From positions 1 to 64,000 of the forward strand of contig NZ_MBLO01000259.1 in assembly GCF_001854805.1 (NCBI RefSeq): DNA of 64,000 bases. Reading direction: 5' to 3'. The position numbers and the translations under genes are program-made. Below the pieces are notes generated by a model, which saw nothing but the letters and a program-made list of their open reading frames with translations, searched no databases and was not told where the DNA came from. Shown piece by piece: positions 9,335 through 18,014 of the stretch; position 1 is the stretch's first letter, and the number at the start of each line of letters is the position of its first letter. Origin of the DNA: Pseudofrankia coriaricola. Lineage in GTDB: Bacteria > Actinomycetota > Actinomycetes > Frankiales > Frankiaceae.

Positions 9335-10081
9335 ATGGCGTCGGCGGGTGGGAACTGCCTCACGCGCAACGAGTGGATCTGCGGCCGGTACCTGAGTACC
9401 AGGTCCGACGAGATCCTCGCGGCGCTACGCGAGCACATCGACCTCACGGTCACCTCGGTCGCGCTCGGGGTCGCGGTGGCGGTACCCCTCGTGCTCGTCG
9501 CGCGCCGCTGGCGGCCCGCGGTCGGCGTAGTCGGCGGTGCCACCAGCATCCTGTACACGATCCCCTCGCTGGCCTTCTTCGCGCTGTTGCTGCCGGTGTC
9601 CGGGCTGTCCACGACGACGGTACGCACCGGCCTGGTGATCTACACGCTCGTCATCCTCTTCCGCGGCTTCATCGCGGGCCTCGACGGGGTCCCGCCGGAC
9701 GTCCTGGAGTCCGCGCGCGGGATGGGCTACGGCTCGGTGCGGCTGCTGCTCACCGTCGAGCTGCCGCTGGCGCTGCCCGCGATCGTCACCGCGCTGCGGG
9801 TCGCCACCGTCTCCACGGTCGCGCTGGTGACGGTAGGCGCGACGATCGGCCACGGCGGCCTCGGCAATCTGATCTACGACGGCCTCGGCAGCACGTTCAG
9901 GGCCGAGGTGCTCACCGCCTCGGTCCTGTGCCTGGCGCTCGCCGTGGTCGCGGACCTGCTGCTCGTCGGGCTGGAACGGCTCGTCACCCCGTGGCGGCGG
10001 GCGCGCGGCACCCGGCGGCCGGCCGGCGCGGCCACCGCGGCCAAGGCGGCCGCCGCGACGTCCACCGAGGCGCACTCGTGA
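9335..10081 (+). CDS. ABC transporter permease (compatible-solute type) 1
   Basis: A 248-residue integral membrane permease. It has about six hydrophobic segments (VALGVAVAVPLVLVA, SILYTIPSLAFFALLLPV, TGLVIYTLVILFRGFI, and others) and the BPD EAA-type loop VLESARGMGYGSVRLLLTVELPLALPAIV, which contacts the ATPase. The N-terminal phrase NEWICGRYLSTRSDEILAAL is typical of OpuCB-like permeases. The 3' end overlaps the next permease by 4 bp (GTGA), indicating translational coupling. The ATG at 9335 is the first start and precedes the conserved N-terminus; the ribosome-binding site is weak. Confidence 0.9.
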   Translation: MASAGGNCLTRNEWICGRYLSTRSDEILAALREHIDLTVTSVALGVAVAVPLVLVARRWRPAVGVVGGATSILYTIPSLAFFALLLPVSGLSTTTVRTGLVIYTLVILFRGFIAGLDGVPPDVLESARGMGYGSVRLLLTVELPLALPAIVTALRVATVSTVALVTVGATIGHGGLGNLIYDGLGSTFRAEVLTASVLCLALAVVADLLLVGLERLVTPWRRARGTRRPAGAATAAKAAAATSTEAHS

Positions 10082-10878
10082 GCACGGTCGCCGACGCCAC
10101 CCGCTGGCTGACCGACGGTGCGCACTGGTCCGGCGACGACGGGATCCCGGCGCGCCTCGGCGAGCACCTGATCCTCACGGGAGCGTCGGTCGGGATCGCC
10201 GCGGCCGTCGCGTTGCCGGTCGGGATCTGGCTGGGCCACCGTGGGCGAGGCGGGGCACTCGCCGTCAACATCTCGGGCGCGCTGCGCGCGGTGCCGACGT
10301 TCGCCGTGCTGGTGCTGCTGGCCATCGGCCCGCTTGGCATCGGTGACCGGACGACGATCGTCGCGCTGGTCATCTTCGCGGTCGCCCCGCTGGTGGCGAA
10401 CAGCTACGTCGGCGTGCGTGAGGTGGACGCCGGCGCGCGCGAGGCGGCCCGCGGCATGGGCATGTCCGGCTGGCAGCTGCTCACCCGGGTGGAGCTGCCG
10501 CTCGCGCTGCCCCTGATCATGCTGGGTGTCCGGCTCGCGGCGGTGCAGGTGGTGGCGACGGCGACCATCGCCGCGCTCATCGGCGGCGGCGGGCTGGGCC
10601 GCTTCGTCGTCGACGGCCTCGCCCAGCACGACCAGCCGCAGGTGCTGGGCGGCGCCGTCCTCGTCGCCGTGCTGGCTCTCAGCATGGACGGCCTGCTGCT
10701 CGGGCTCACCCGCCTGCTCGCCCCGGCCGGTGCCACCACCCGCCGGGGAGCGAGTCGACGCGGGCATGCCCGCCCGGCCGGCTCCACCGTGAGGTCGGTG
10801 ACGAACTCGGTGACGAACTCGGTCGCGGGCCCCGCTGTCGGGCCGGCGCCGGCGACCAGGCGTCCGGATCAGCCGTAG
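10078..10878 (+). CDS. ABC transporter permease (compatible-solute type) 2
   Basis: A 266-residue permease paralogous to the preceding gene, with the start set by the GTGA overlap at 10078. Hydrophobic segments include ILTGASVGIAAAVALPVGIW and TFAVLVLLAIGPLGIG, and the EAA loop reads AREAARGMGMSGWQLLTRVELPLALPLIM. It ends in a Thr/Ser/Pro-rich cytoplasmic tail. With its partner it should form the translocation channel of the osmoprotectant importer. Its last 10 bases overlap the convergent kinase gene (ends 10869). Confidence 0.9.
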   Translation: MSTVADATRWLTDGAHWSGDDGIPARLGEHLILTGASVGIAAAVALPVGIWLGHRGRGGALAVNISGALRAVPTFAVLVLLAIGPLGIGDRTTIVALVIFAVAPLVANSYVGVREVDAGAREAARGMGMSGWQLLTRVELPLALPLIMLGVRLAAVQVVATATIAALIGGGGLGRFVVDGLAQHDQPQVLGGAVLVAVLALSMDGLLLGLTRLLAPAGATTRRGASRRGHARPAGSTVRSVTNSVTNSVAGPAVGPAPATRRPDQP

Positions 10879-11969
10879 GGGCGCCAGCGCACGGTCCGGT
10901 CGCCGGTACGCAGGCTCTGGAGGCGGACCCGGAACTGCGCGGCGGCGGTCGGGTTGCTGGAGAGGATCGGCAGCACGCTGGTGACCAGTTTCAGCTCGCG
11001 GACGGCCCGCAGCACCGGCCAGCCGTCCCACCGAGTGACGTCCACGCCGTAGGCCGCGGCGAGCTGGGTGTGCGAGCCGGGCGGGTAGGCGAACCGTGTC
11101 GCGCCGACGGCCAGGGGGATGAGGTCCCACTCGGCTGGGCCGATGCTCACCGAGTCGAAATCACAGAGCACCACCTGCCCGTCCGGTCGCCTGATGAGGT
11201 TGCCGAGATGGGCGTCCCCGTGGATCACCGCGGTCGGCAGCTGGTAGCGGACGGTCCGCAGGCCGGCCTCGACCCGGCCGACCAGCTCTTCGAGGAACAC
11301 CCGGTCGGCGGCCGGCAGCGCCTCCGCGTCGGACATCCGCCGCCGGACGTCGTCGAGCGGATCCCACCGGGGCAGCGCCGGCCTGGGCGGCGCCAGGGCG
11401 TGCAGGCCGCGCAGCGCGGCGCCGAGCTCGGCGGCCGTGGGTGCCGGCGGGGCGCCAGGACCCGCGTCGACCCAGATCGTGGCCTGTGCGCCCCCCGCCG
11501 CCACCGGCGCCGGCACCGCCGGCAGCAGCCGGACCGCCGGCACGCCCTCGTCCTCGAGCCAACGGGCGACCTGGACGACCTTGGGTATCCGGTGCGTCAT
11601 CGCCGCCGAGGTGGCGACACGTACCACGGCGCCGGCCCGCGGCAACCGGTAGACGGAGTTGACGGTGAGCTTGAGCGCGACCGCGTCGGTGTCGTCCAGC
11701 CCGGCCACGGCGCAGATCGCCGAGAGGGCCCGGCGGGATGCCTCGGCGGTGAACCGGCCGTCGGCGCCCGGTAACTCGGGATCCCGCTCGGAAGCAGGCG
11801 AGTCACCTCGCTCGTCACCCGGTCCGCCCGCCTGCGTTCCCCCCCGGGAACCGCCCGTCAGCCGTTCACTTCCGGGAGCGCCCGAACGGGCATGCCAGGT
11901 CCACCGGCCGCCGTGGCGGCACCCGGCGGGCCGTTGCCCGGCCGCTGCTCGGACGCCGAGCGCTGCCAT
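10869..11969 (-). CDS. Aminoglycoside phosphotransferase (APH)-family kinase
   Basis: Member of the APH/choline-kinase fold. The catalytic loop is AVIHGDAHLGNLIRR with the metal-binding DFD motif in QVVLCDFDSVSIGPAEWDL. The ATP-binding Lys should lie in the N-terminal lobe around AVALKLTVNSVYRLP, though the usual VLK pattern is not obvious. The substrate is unknown. The only in-frame start upstream of the conserved FTAEASRRALSAI segment is the ATG at 11969, which places the first 112 bases inside the preceding TPR gene. The encoded first ~37 residues do not look conserved, so a non-canonical start near 11860 or a long overlap are both possible. Likely co-transcribed with the TPR gene. Confidence 0.82.
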   Translation of the reverse strand: MAALGVRAAAGQRPAGCRHGGRWTWHARSGAPGSERLTGGSRGGTQAGGPGDERGDSPASERDPELPGADGRFTAEASRRALSAICAVAGLDDTDAVALKLTVNSVYRLPRAGAVVRVATSAAMTHRIPKVVQVARWLEDEGVPAVRLLPAVPAPVAAGGAQATIWVDAGPGAPPAPTAAELGAALRGLHALAPPRPALPRWDPLDDVRRRMSDAEALPAADRVFLEELVGRVEAGLRTVRYQLPTAVIHGDAHLGNLIRRPDGQVVLCDFDSVSIGPAEWDLIPLAVGATRFAYPPGSHTQLAAAYGVDVTRWDGWPVLRAVRELKLVTSVLPILSSNPTAAAQFRVRLQSLRTGDRTVRWRPYG

Positions 11970-13387
11970 TCGCGGACCAGGGTGGCCAGCTCACGCACCT
12001 CCGGCACCTCACCGTGTACGCGGGTCGCCGCCAGCACCTGGTCGGCGCGGCCGGACACCGAGGCGACCGTGCGGCCCCAGGAGATCTGGATCGCCTCGCT
12101 GGCCAGCGAGCACACTCGCTCGAGCTCGAGCCGCCCCGCCCTGGCGAGAGCCAGCGACAGGTCGAGGCGGATCACCGAGCGGAAGCCCGGGGCGTCCATC
12201 CCGTCCAGCTTCGGCAGCGCCAGCTCGGCATGCTCCTCGGCGGCTCGCGGCCGCCCGAGCAGGCACAGCGCCGTTGTCGCGTTGTACGCGACCTCCACCG
12301 GGTTGAACTCGTCGAAGCTTGGGCCGGGCCGTCCCCAGCGGTCCGGCGGGATCTCGTCGGCGAGGTCGTAGGCGTGGTCCAGCGCGCGGGCGGCGCCCTG
12401 GACGTCGCCCAGGCCGGCGAGCGCCCTCGCCTCCTGGCAGACCAGCCGGGCGCGCACGGGCCCGCCCGTGGCGTGGCGCTGTCCGTCCCTGGCCAGCCGC
12501 AGCGCCTCGTCGGGCCGGCCGTCGTAGAACTCGGCGACGGCGCCGACCTCACGAGCCGAACCGCACAGCTGTCCGTCGCCGGCGGCGAGCCCGGCGGCGT
12601 ACCCCTGGGCGGTGAGCGCCCGGGCGGCGGTGACGTTGCCCTGCTTGAAGGCGGCGTCGGCGCGCAGCACCGCGACGCGGCCCGCCACCACCCGCAGCCG
12701 CTTCCACTGGCCGTCGGCCATCCGGCGGCGAGCCAGCCGCTCCAAGCCGCGGTGCAGCCGCGCGGTCTGGGCGAGGACGTGCGTAGGCGGGATCACCTCG
12801 TGCGCGCCGAGCGCCTGGCCGAGGAGGTGCTCGGCCCGATCGAGGGCCAGTTGGACGGGACTGGCGGCGAGCATGCCGGATACCTCCAGGATCTGGCCCT
12901 CGAGAAGCAACGCGCCCATGGCCACGCCGACGGCCATCCGATGGAACTGACGGCGATCTGAGGACCCTGTATCGGAATCGTCCTCGCCGCGAGGCGTCGC
13001 GACGGCCTCCGACGTGGTCTCACGTGTGGTCTCCGCCGGCGGGTGAGCGGGCGTCCCCTGACGGGGGTCGGTCGTGGGCGCCGGTCGCGGCGCGCTCTCG
13101 GCCGGCTGGGATCGCCGACCGCCGGTCAGGCCCGGGTAGTCCCCCGGATGGTCGTCAGGAGACCGCCGGGCGACCGGGATGACCGCCTGCCCGGTGGGGC
13201 CTGGCGACGCGGGCCAGCGGGTCGCGCCATCGAGGCCGGCTCCGCCGGCCGCGGCGGGCGCGACGGCACCGTCACGCCCGTCGCGCATGTCGTGCCCGTC
13301 GCCGGTGTCGGCCGATGCCGACGGCGCGGCCGCGTCGGCGGCATCGTTCCCAGGGTCCTGGGGCAGTCCACCCGTGGCTTGCGGCAT
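11858..13387 (-). CDS. TPR-repeat protein resembling regulator sensor halves, no DNA-binding domain
   Basis: A 509-residue protein. Residues 1-145 are Pro/Ala/Asp-rich and probably disordered. From DRRQFHRMAVGVAMGALLLEG (about 147) it becomes an all-helical TPR-like array (repeated Ala-rich helices with GRPDEALRLARDGQ and GRPRAAEEHAELALPKL). The helical part resembles the C-terminal half of XRE-TPR regulators of actinobacteria, but no helix-turn-helix is present, so a protein-protein interaction role is more likely than direct DNA binding. The ATG at 13387 has AGGAGGGA 6 bases upstream. The downstream kinase gene overlaps its 3' end. Confidence 0.75.
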   Translation of the reverse strand: MPQATGGLPQDPGNDAADAAAPSASADTGDGHDMRDGRDGAVAPAAAGGAGLDGATRWPASPGPTGQAVIPVARRSPDDHPGDYPGLTGGRRSQPAESAPRPAPTTDPRQGTPAHPPAETTRETTSEAVATPRGEDDSDTGSSDRRQFHRMAVGVAMGALLLEGQILEVSGMLAASPVQLALDRAEHLLGQALGAHEVIPPTHVLAQTARLHRGLERLARRRMADGQWKRLRVVAGRVAVLRADAAFKQGNVTAARALTAQGYAAGLAAGDGQLCGSAREVGAVAEFYDGRPDEALRLARDGQRHATGGPVRARLVCQEARALAGLGDVQGAARALDHAYDLADEIPPDRWGRPGPSFDEFNPVEVAYNATTALCLLGRPRAAEEHAELALPKLDGMDAPGFRSVIRLDLSLALARAGRLELERVCSLASEAIQISWGRTVASVSGRADQVLAATRVHGEVPEVRELATLVREWQRSASEQRPGNGPPGAATAAGGPGMPVRALPEVNG

Positions 13388-14038
13388 CGGGTGTCCCTCC
13401 TGTGAAAGGCCGAATCGCCGATGAACCGGCCGTATGGACTAAAATCGGGCTACTTTTGGGACCTTCGACCCTAGCGAAGAGACTAGATCGCCTTTGTGGC
13501 AGCGCATACCTGCTCCCGAGAGGGCCCACGGTCGGACCACGCGCGGCGCGGCCCGGCCGGCCCGACCGCCTCGTGATGCCACCCACGCCATCCCGAGCCA
13601 TACGGGCCTCGCCGCCCCGCGGAGGCGCGGCCTTGCCTACGGACAGTCAGGAATACTCGCGACGACAGCCGCCGCGGCATCCCCTTCCGGCAGATCGTAC
13701 GAGCGTCCCTGGACCAGCCTCGCGACCTGTCGATGCCGGACTTGTCCGGCATGGTCCCGACTTGTGACCCGGCAAGGCCGCGTGTGCCCAAGCGGATCCC
13801 GTCAGCGAGCCGTTGGCATCCTTCGCATGAATCTGACTACTGAAGGTTATGGGCACGGCCTCTCGGTGGCCGTCGCGGGGCGGCGCGCCCGTTCGGTGCG
13901 CCCGATGGCCAGGGCCTGCGCCGCACGCCACAGGCCTCCCAGATCCCGGACGGCGGTGGCCGGCATCACGTCCTCAGCCGCCACCTGGCGGCCGGCGAAC
14001 CCCGTCTGGCCGAGGGGGTTCTCGGTAGCCTCGGGAGC
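13388..14038. other. 651-bp divergent intergenic region
   Basis: Separates the TPR gene (minus) from the GNAT gene (plus). Open frames here have non-biased codon use and no ribosome-binding sites, so I call no gene. An AT-richer patch at 13432-13462 (TATGGACTAAAATCGGGCTA) could carry the TPR promoter, but no clear -35/-10 pair is seen. Confidence 0.5.
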
Positions 14039-14989
14039 ATGTCGGCTCGTGGGGACGCGGTGAGCTCCGGCCGGGAGCCGGTAGCCACGGACCCACTGGT
14101 CGCGCCCCGCCGGTTCACGGATCTCGCCGACCCCGCGGCCGACGCGGCCCTCACCCACACCACCGGGTTCGCGGACCGGGCAGCGCTGGCCGCCCACCTG
14201 GAGGTGCTGGCCTTCCGCGGCTGGCCGGCATTACGTACCCAGACGCTCGACGGCTGGGTGCTGCGGGACTCCGCCGGCGCCACCCGCCGCGGCAACTCGG
14301 TCTGGACATGCGGCGACGTCGCCGACGCGGCGGCGGCCATCGCCGAGGCCGAACGGTTCTACGCGCGCGCCGGCCGCCCATCGACCTTCCAGCTCACGCC
14401 CGTATCGCGGCCCGAAGGGCTGGGCGTCGCGTTGGACACGGCCGGCTACGACGACGACAGCGGCCCGACCGATGTGTGCGTCGCGGACCTGGCCGTCCTC
14501 ATCGCGGGCGTCGCGGGCATCGCCGAGTACGCGGCCGGCCGGACGCGACCGGGCACGGCCGTCCGGACCTGGCAGGATGACGCGCCGGACGAGAGCTGGC
14601 TGGACGTCGGCGCCGCCGGCGGGATGTCGATGTTCGGCCCGTACCGGCCGGCGAGCGTCGCGATCCTGTCCCAGATCACCCTGCCCGTGGTCTACGTCAC
14701 CGCGGCGCTGGACGGCAGACCGGTCGGGGTGGGCCGAGGCGTCGTCGACGGCGAGTGGCTCGGCATCTACAGCATGGCGACACTGCCGGCCGCGCGCGGC
14801 CGAGGCGCGGCTACCGCGGTGCTCGCGGCGCTCGCGCGGTGGTCGGCGGCGCTCGGCGCGCGGCGCGCCTACCTGCAGGTGGAGGAGCGCAGTGCCGCGG
14901 CGCGCCGGCTCTACGCCGCCCTCGGCTTCCTCCCGGTCTACCGCTACACCTACCGCCGGCGCCCGGCCGCGCCGATGAGGCCCGCATGA
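14039..14989 (+). CDS. GNAT-family N-acetyltransferase
   Basis: A 316-residue protein with a tandem-like GNAT layout. The functional acetyl-CoA-binding motif is in the C-terminal half: GIYSMATLPAARGRGAATAVL (about 240-260), followed by YLQVEERSAAARRLYAALGF and the terminal strand VYRYTYRRR. The N-terminal half (WPALRTQTLDGWVLRDSAGATRRGNSVW) fits the degenerate first lobe seen in many actinobacterial GNAT pairs. The substrate is unknown. The gene overlaps folP by 4 bp (ATGA), so it is translated with the folate genes; whether it acts on a folate intermediate is open. Confidence 0.85.
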   Translation: MSARGDAVSSGREPVATDPLVAPRRFTDLADPAADAALTHTTGFADRAALAAHLEVLAFRGWPALRTQTLDGWVLRDSAGATRRGNSVWTCGDVADAAAAIAEAERFYARAGRPSTFQLTPVSRPEGLGVALDTAGYDDDSGPTDVCVADLAVLIAGVAGIAEYAAGRTRPGTAVRTWQDDAPDESWLDVGAAGGMSMFGPYRPASVAILSQITLPVVYVTAALDGRPVGVGRGVVDGEWLGIYSMATLPAARGRGAATAVLAALARWSAALGARRAYLQVEERSAAARRLYAALGFLPVYRYTYRRRPAAPMRPA

Positions 14990-15879
14990 CCGGCGCGGAG
15001 CGCGATCCGGCCCCCACCGCGGACCTCATGGCGCGGCTGCTCGTGCCGGGGCCGACCCGGGTCATGGGCGTCGTGAACGTCACCCCCGACTCGTTCTCGG
15101 ACGGCGGCACCTACGCCGACCCGGTCGAGGCCGTGCGTGCCGGGCTGCGGATGGTCGCGGACGGCGCCGACCTGGTCGACGTGGGCGGGGAGTCGACCCG
15201 GCCGGGCGCGGCCCGCGTCGACGTGGCGGAGGAGTGCCGCCGGGTGCTGCCGGTGGTCGCCGCGCTCGCCGCCGCCGGGGCCGCGGTCAGCGTCGACACC
15301 ACCAGGGCGGCCGTCGCCGAGGCGGCGCTAGACGCCGGGGCGGTGCTCGTCAACGACGTGTCCGCGGCGGCCGAGCCCGACCTGCTCGCGCTCGTCGCCG
15401 AGCGAAGGGCGTACTACGTGCTCATGCACGCCCGGGGAGCGAGCGTGGACATGGCCAAGCGGGCGTACTACGGGGACGTCGTCGCCGACGTGGTCACCGA
15501 GCTCGCCGAGCGCCTGGCCGCCGTGCTCGACGCGGGCGTGCGCCGGGAACGCGTGATCATCGATCCGGGCATCGGGTTCGCCAAGCGCTTCGAGCACAAC
15601 TGGGCGCTGCTGGCCCATCTCGACGCCGTCGCGGCCCTGGGCCGGCCGCTGCTGGTCGGCACGTCCCGCAAGTCCTTTCTCGGCGCCGTGCTCGCGGCGC
15701 CCGACGGCGCGGCGCGCCCGGTGGAGCAACGCGAGGACGCCACCCAGGCGACCACCGCGCTGCTGGCCTACCAGGGCGTGTGGGGCGTGCGGGTACACAC
15801 AGTGCGGCCGGCGGTGGACGCGGTCCGGGTCGTCGGCGCCTGGCGGGCCGCGGAACGTGACGGTTCGTTTGGCGCCTGA
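14986..15879 (+). CDS. folP: Dihydropteroate synthase
   Basis: A 297-residue enzyme that joins 6-hydroxymethyl-dihydropterin diphosphate to p-aminobenzoate to give dihydropteroate. Diagnostic motifs are RVMGVVNVTPDSFSDGG (about 22-38), VDVGGESTRPGA, VLVNDVSAA, YVLMHARG, IIDPGIGFAKRFEHN and LLVGTSRKSFLG. The ATG at 14986 overlaps the GNAT stop by 4 bp. It belongs to the folP-folB-folK series but is separated from folB by about 470 bp, longer than in most relatives. Several actinobacteria carry two DHPS-like genes; the intact motifs argue for an active enzyme. Confidence 0.97.
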   Translation: MTGAERDPAPTADLMARLLVPGPTRVMGVVNVTPDSFSDGGTYADPVEAVRAGLRMVADGADLVDVGGESTRPGAARVDVAEECRRVLPVVAALAAAGAAVSVDTTRAAVAEAALDAGAVLVNDVSAAAEPDLLALVAERRAYYVLMHARGASVDMAKRAYYGDVVADVVTELAERLAAVLDAGVRRERVIIDPGIGFAKRFEHNWALLAHLDAVAALGRPLLVGTSRKSFLGAVLAAPDGAARPVEQREDATQATTALLAYQGVWGVRVHTVRPAVDAVRVVGAWRAAERDGSFGA

Positions 15880-16347
15880 CGGCCGAAGGCGTCCGCTCGG
15901 GCGAGCCTCCAGCCTCCACTGGCTCACCCGAGGTTCCCGCCGGACCGGCTGCCGCGCGAGGTAGGCGCCAAGTGGACGGGCCGGTGGCCGGACCTCTCCT
16001 GGCCGATCGGCGGGGAAGGAAGCGTGGTAGGCATGAGCACGGCCCGCGAGACGTTGAGAGGTGGAGTCCGTGGGCGGGCCGGCGCCCACGGCTTCCGGGT
16101 CGGCTTCCGGACCTCCCCGATTGGCTTCGCCGGTCGAGCAGGAACCCCGGATCAGGAAGGAACCCGGGTGCCGACGGCCCTCCAGGCGTGACGCGCACGC
16201 CGGGCGCGGGAGGTAGATCAGAGCGGACCGACGAGACAGGTCGGGCCGCAGCGGCGGCACGGGAGCCGGCGACGAGCCGGCGGGAGGCAGGATGGTGGTG
16301 CGACGGTGGTGACGGCGCGCGCGGATCAGGCGAACCCGGAGTGGGCG
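15880..16347. other. 468-bp gap inside the folate cluster with an R1-like fragment
   Basis: No gene is convincing. Positions 16100-16160 (ACCTCCCCGATTGGCTTCGC followed by AGCAGGAACCCCGG) resemble the 3' part of repeat R1-A at 3376-3424, so this may be a degraded R1 copy. The start region of folB, including a possible in-frame GTG at 16306 with a distant AGGA, lies at the end. Confidence 0.45.
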
Positions 16348-16737
16348 ATGGGTCAGCGGCCGGCATGGGCGCTGCCCGCTGACCGGATCGCGCTGACCGG
16401 GCTGCGGGTGCGCGGCTGGCATGGTGTCCTCCCGGCCGAGCGTGAGCTCGGCCAGGAGTTCGTCGTCGACGTGACCCTGTGGCTCGACACGGCACCCGCC
16501 GCCGCCAGTGACGACGTGACACTCACCGTGCACTACGGCGAACTGGCCGAGGCGCTGGCCCGCGTCGTCGCCGGTGAGCCCGTGGACCTGCTCGAGACGC
16601 TCGCGGCCCGGCTCGCGGACGTCTGCCTCGCCGACCCGCGGGTGGAGCGGGCCGAGGTGACCGTCCACAAGCCGGCCGCGCCCATCCCCGTCCCGTTCGG
16701 CGACGTCGCGGTCTCCGTCGTCCGGGACCGCCCGTGA
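16348..16737 (+). CDS. folB: Dihydroneopterin aldolase
   Basis: A 129-residue FolB that cleaves 7,8-dihydroneopterin to 6-hydroxymethyl-dihydropterin and glycolaldehyde. Key features are DRIALTGLRVRGWHGVLPAE near the N-terminus, with the Glu used in pterin binding, LGQEFVVDVTL, VHYGELAEAL, LLETLAARLAD, and the closing VHKPAAPIPVPFGDVAVSV with the active-site Lys. I prefer the ATG at 16348 because GGAG sits 6 bases upstream; an in-frame GTG at 16306 would add 14 residues. It overlaps folK by 4 bp. Confidence 0.93.
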   Translation: MGQRPAWALPADRIALTGLRVRGWHGVLPAERELGQEFVVDVTLWLDTAPAAASDDVTLTVHYGELAEALARVVAGEPVDLLETLAARLADVCLADPRVERAEVTVHKPAAPIPVPFGDVAVSVVRDRP

Positions 16738-17309
16738 CCGGTGCTGGGCCGAACGACCCGGCCCGGCCGGAGGTGGAACCCGGGCCGGCCGCGGCGAGTG
16801 GACCAGCCGTCCTGGCGCTCGGCTCGAACCTCGGCGATCGAGAGGCGACGCTGCGCGCCGCCGTCGCCCTGCTCGACAAGCGGCTCGGGGTGCTCGCCGT
16901 GTCACCGGTCTACGAGACCGTGCCCGTCGGTGGGCCACCGCAGGACGACTACCTCAACGCGGTGCTGCTCGCCGGGGCGGCGTCCCCGCGGGAGCTGCTC
17001 GCGGCGGCGCGGGAGGCCGAGCAGGCGGCCGACAGAGTCAGGACCGTGCGCTGGGGGCCGCGCACCCTGGACGTCGACGTGATCGCCTGCGGTCCGGTGG
17101 TCAGCGACGATCCGGAGATTCTCCTGCCGCATCCGAGGGCCCACCTGCGTGCGTTCGTCTGCGTGCCGTGGCTGGACGTCGCTCCCGACGCGGCGGTACC
17201 CGGCCACGGGCGGGTCGCCGACCTGGTCGCCGGCCTCGCCGCGACCGGGGAGACCGCGGGCCTGCGCCGCACAGCCGTGAACCTCGGCGAGGGCCTCGCG
17301 CTCGGATGA
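16734..17309 (+). CDS. folK: 6-hydroxymethyl-dihydropterin pyrophosphokinase
   Basis: A 191-residue HPPK that transfers diphosphate from ATP to 6-hydroxymethyl-dihydropterin. The signature blocks are AVLALGSNLGDREATLR (about 23-39), SPVYETVPVGGPPQDDYLNAV and RWGPRTLDVDVIACG, followed by LPHPRAHLRAFVCVPWLDVAPDA. A Pro/Gly-rich N-terminal extension of about 22 residues precedes the fold. The GTG start at 16734 is fixed by the 4-bp overlap with folB. Completes the pterin branch with folP and folB. Confidence 0.96.
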   Translation: MTGAGPNDPARPEVEPGPAAASGPAVLALGSNLGDREATLRAAVALLDKRLGVLAVSPVYETVPVGGPPQDDYLNAVLLAGAASPRELLAAAREAEQAADRVRTVRWGPRTLDVDVIACGPVVSDDPEILLPHPRAHLRAFVCVPWLDVAPDAAVPGHGRVADLVAGLAATGETAGLRRTAVNLGEGLALG

Positions 17310-17373
17310 GACGTACCCATGGTTCCCGCGCCAGCCGGCCGAGCGGGGCGGCGCGTCTTCGGGGACGGCGCGG

Positions 17374-17811
17374 ATGAGGCCGACGCGGGCACGCGACCTC
17401 GTCGGCGCCGCCGTGGTCGCCGGTGTGCTGGCCTACCTGCTGCTGGTCTGGACCTACCGGTCGCTGCCGCAGCTGCCGCGCACCGGCCCGCTGTCGGTGT
17501 TCATCGTCGCCCTGCTGGAGGTGCAGACGGCGAGCATCACCCGCCGCAGGCTCGCCGGCAGGCCCGGTACCAAACCCATCATGCCGATCACCGTCGCCCG
17601 GCTCGCCGTCCTCGCCAAGGCCAGCTCACTCACCGCCGCGGTCATGGCCGGAGGGTGGGCCGCGCTGCTCGGTTACACCGCGTCCAGGACCGACGAGTTC
17701 GGCACCGCCAGCGCCGACCTGGTCACAGCGGGCCTAGGTCTTGGCTCCGCGCTCAGCCTTGTCGCCGCGGCGCTGCTCCTCGAGCACGTCTGCCGCGTCC
17801 GCCACCGATAG
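17374..17811 (+). CDS. DUF3180 membrane protein
   Basis: A 145-residue integral membrane protein with four predicted helices: VGAAVVAGVLAYLLLVWTY, LSVFIVALLEVQTASI, AVMAGGWAALLGY and GLGLGSALSLVAAALLLEHV. The pattern and the position directly after folK match DUF3180, a family regularly found downstream of folK in actinobacteria. Function is unknown. The ATG at 17374 has GGGGA about 8 bases upstream. Confidence 0.87.
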   Translation: MRPTRARDLVGAAVVAGVLAYLLLVWTYRSLPQLPRTGPLSVFIVALLEVQTASITRRRLAGRPGTKPIMPITVARLAVLAKASSLTAAVMAGGWAALLGYTASRTDEFGTASADLVTAGLGLGSALSLVAAALLLEHVCRVRHR

Positions 17812-18014
17812 TCACCACGCACCCCGCCGTCCGGACCAGAACTCGGCCACTTACGCTATGCACTGACTGTGACCGATACGGCCCTGCTCGCCGCGTGCCG
17901 CCGAGGTCCGCGCGCGCATGTGGCACCGCCGCCAGGTCGCCGCTTCAGATCGCCGCTTCAGATCGCCGCTGTCACCCGGGCAGGCGGTACGCGTGGACCC
18001 AGGAGGTTCCCGCC

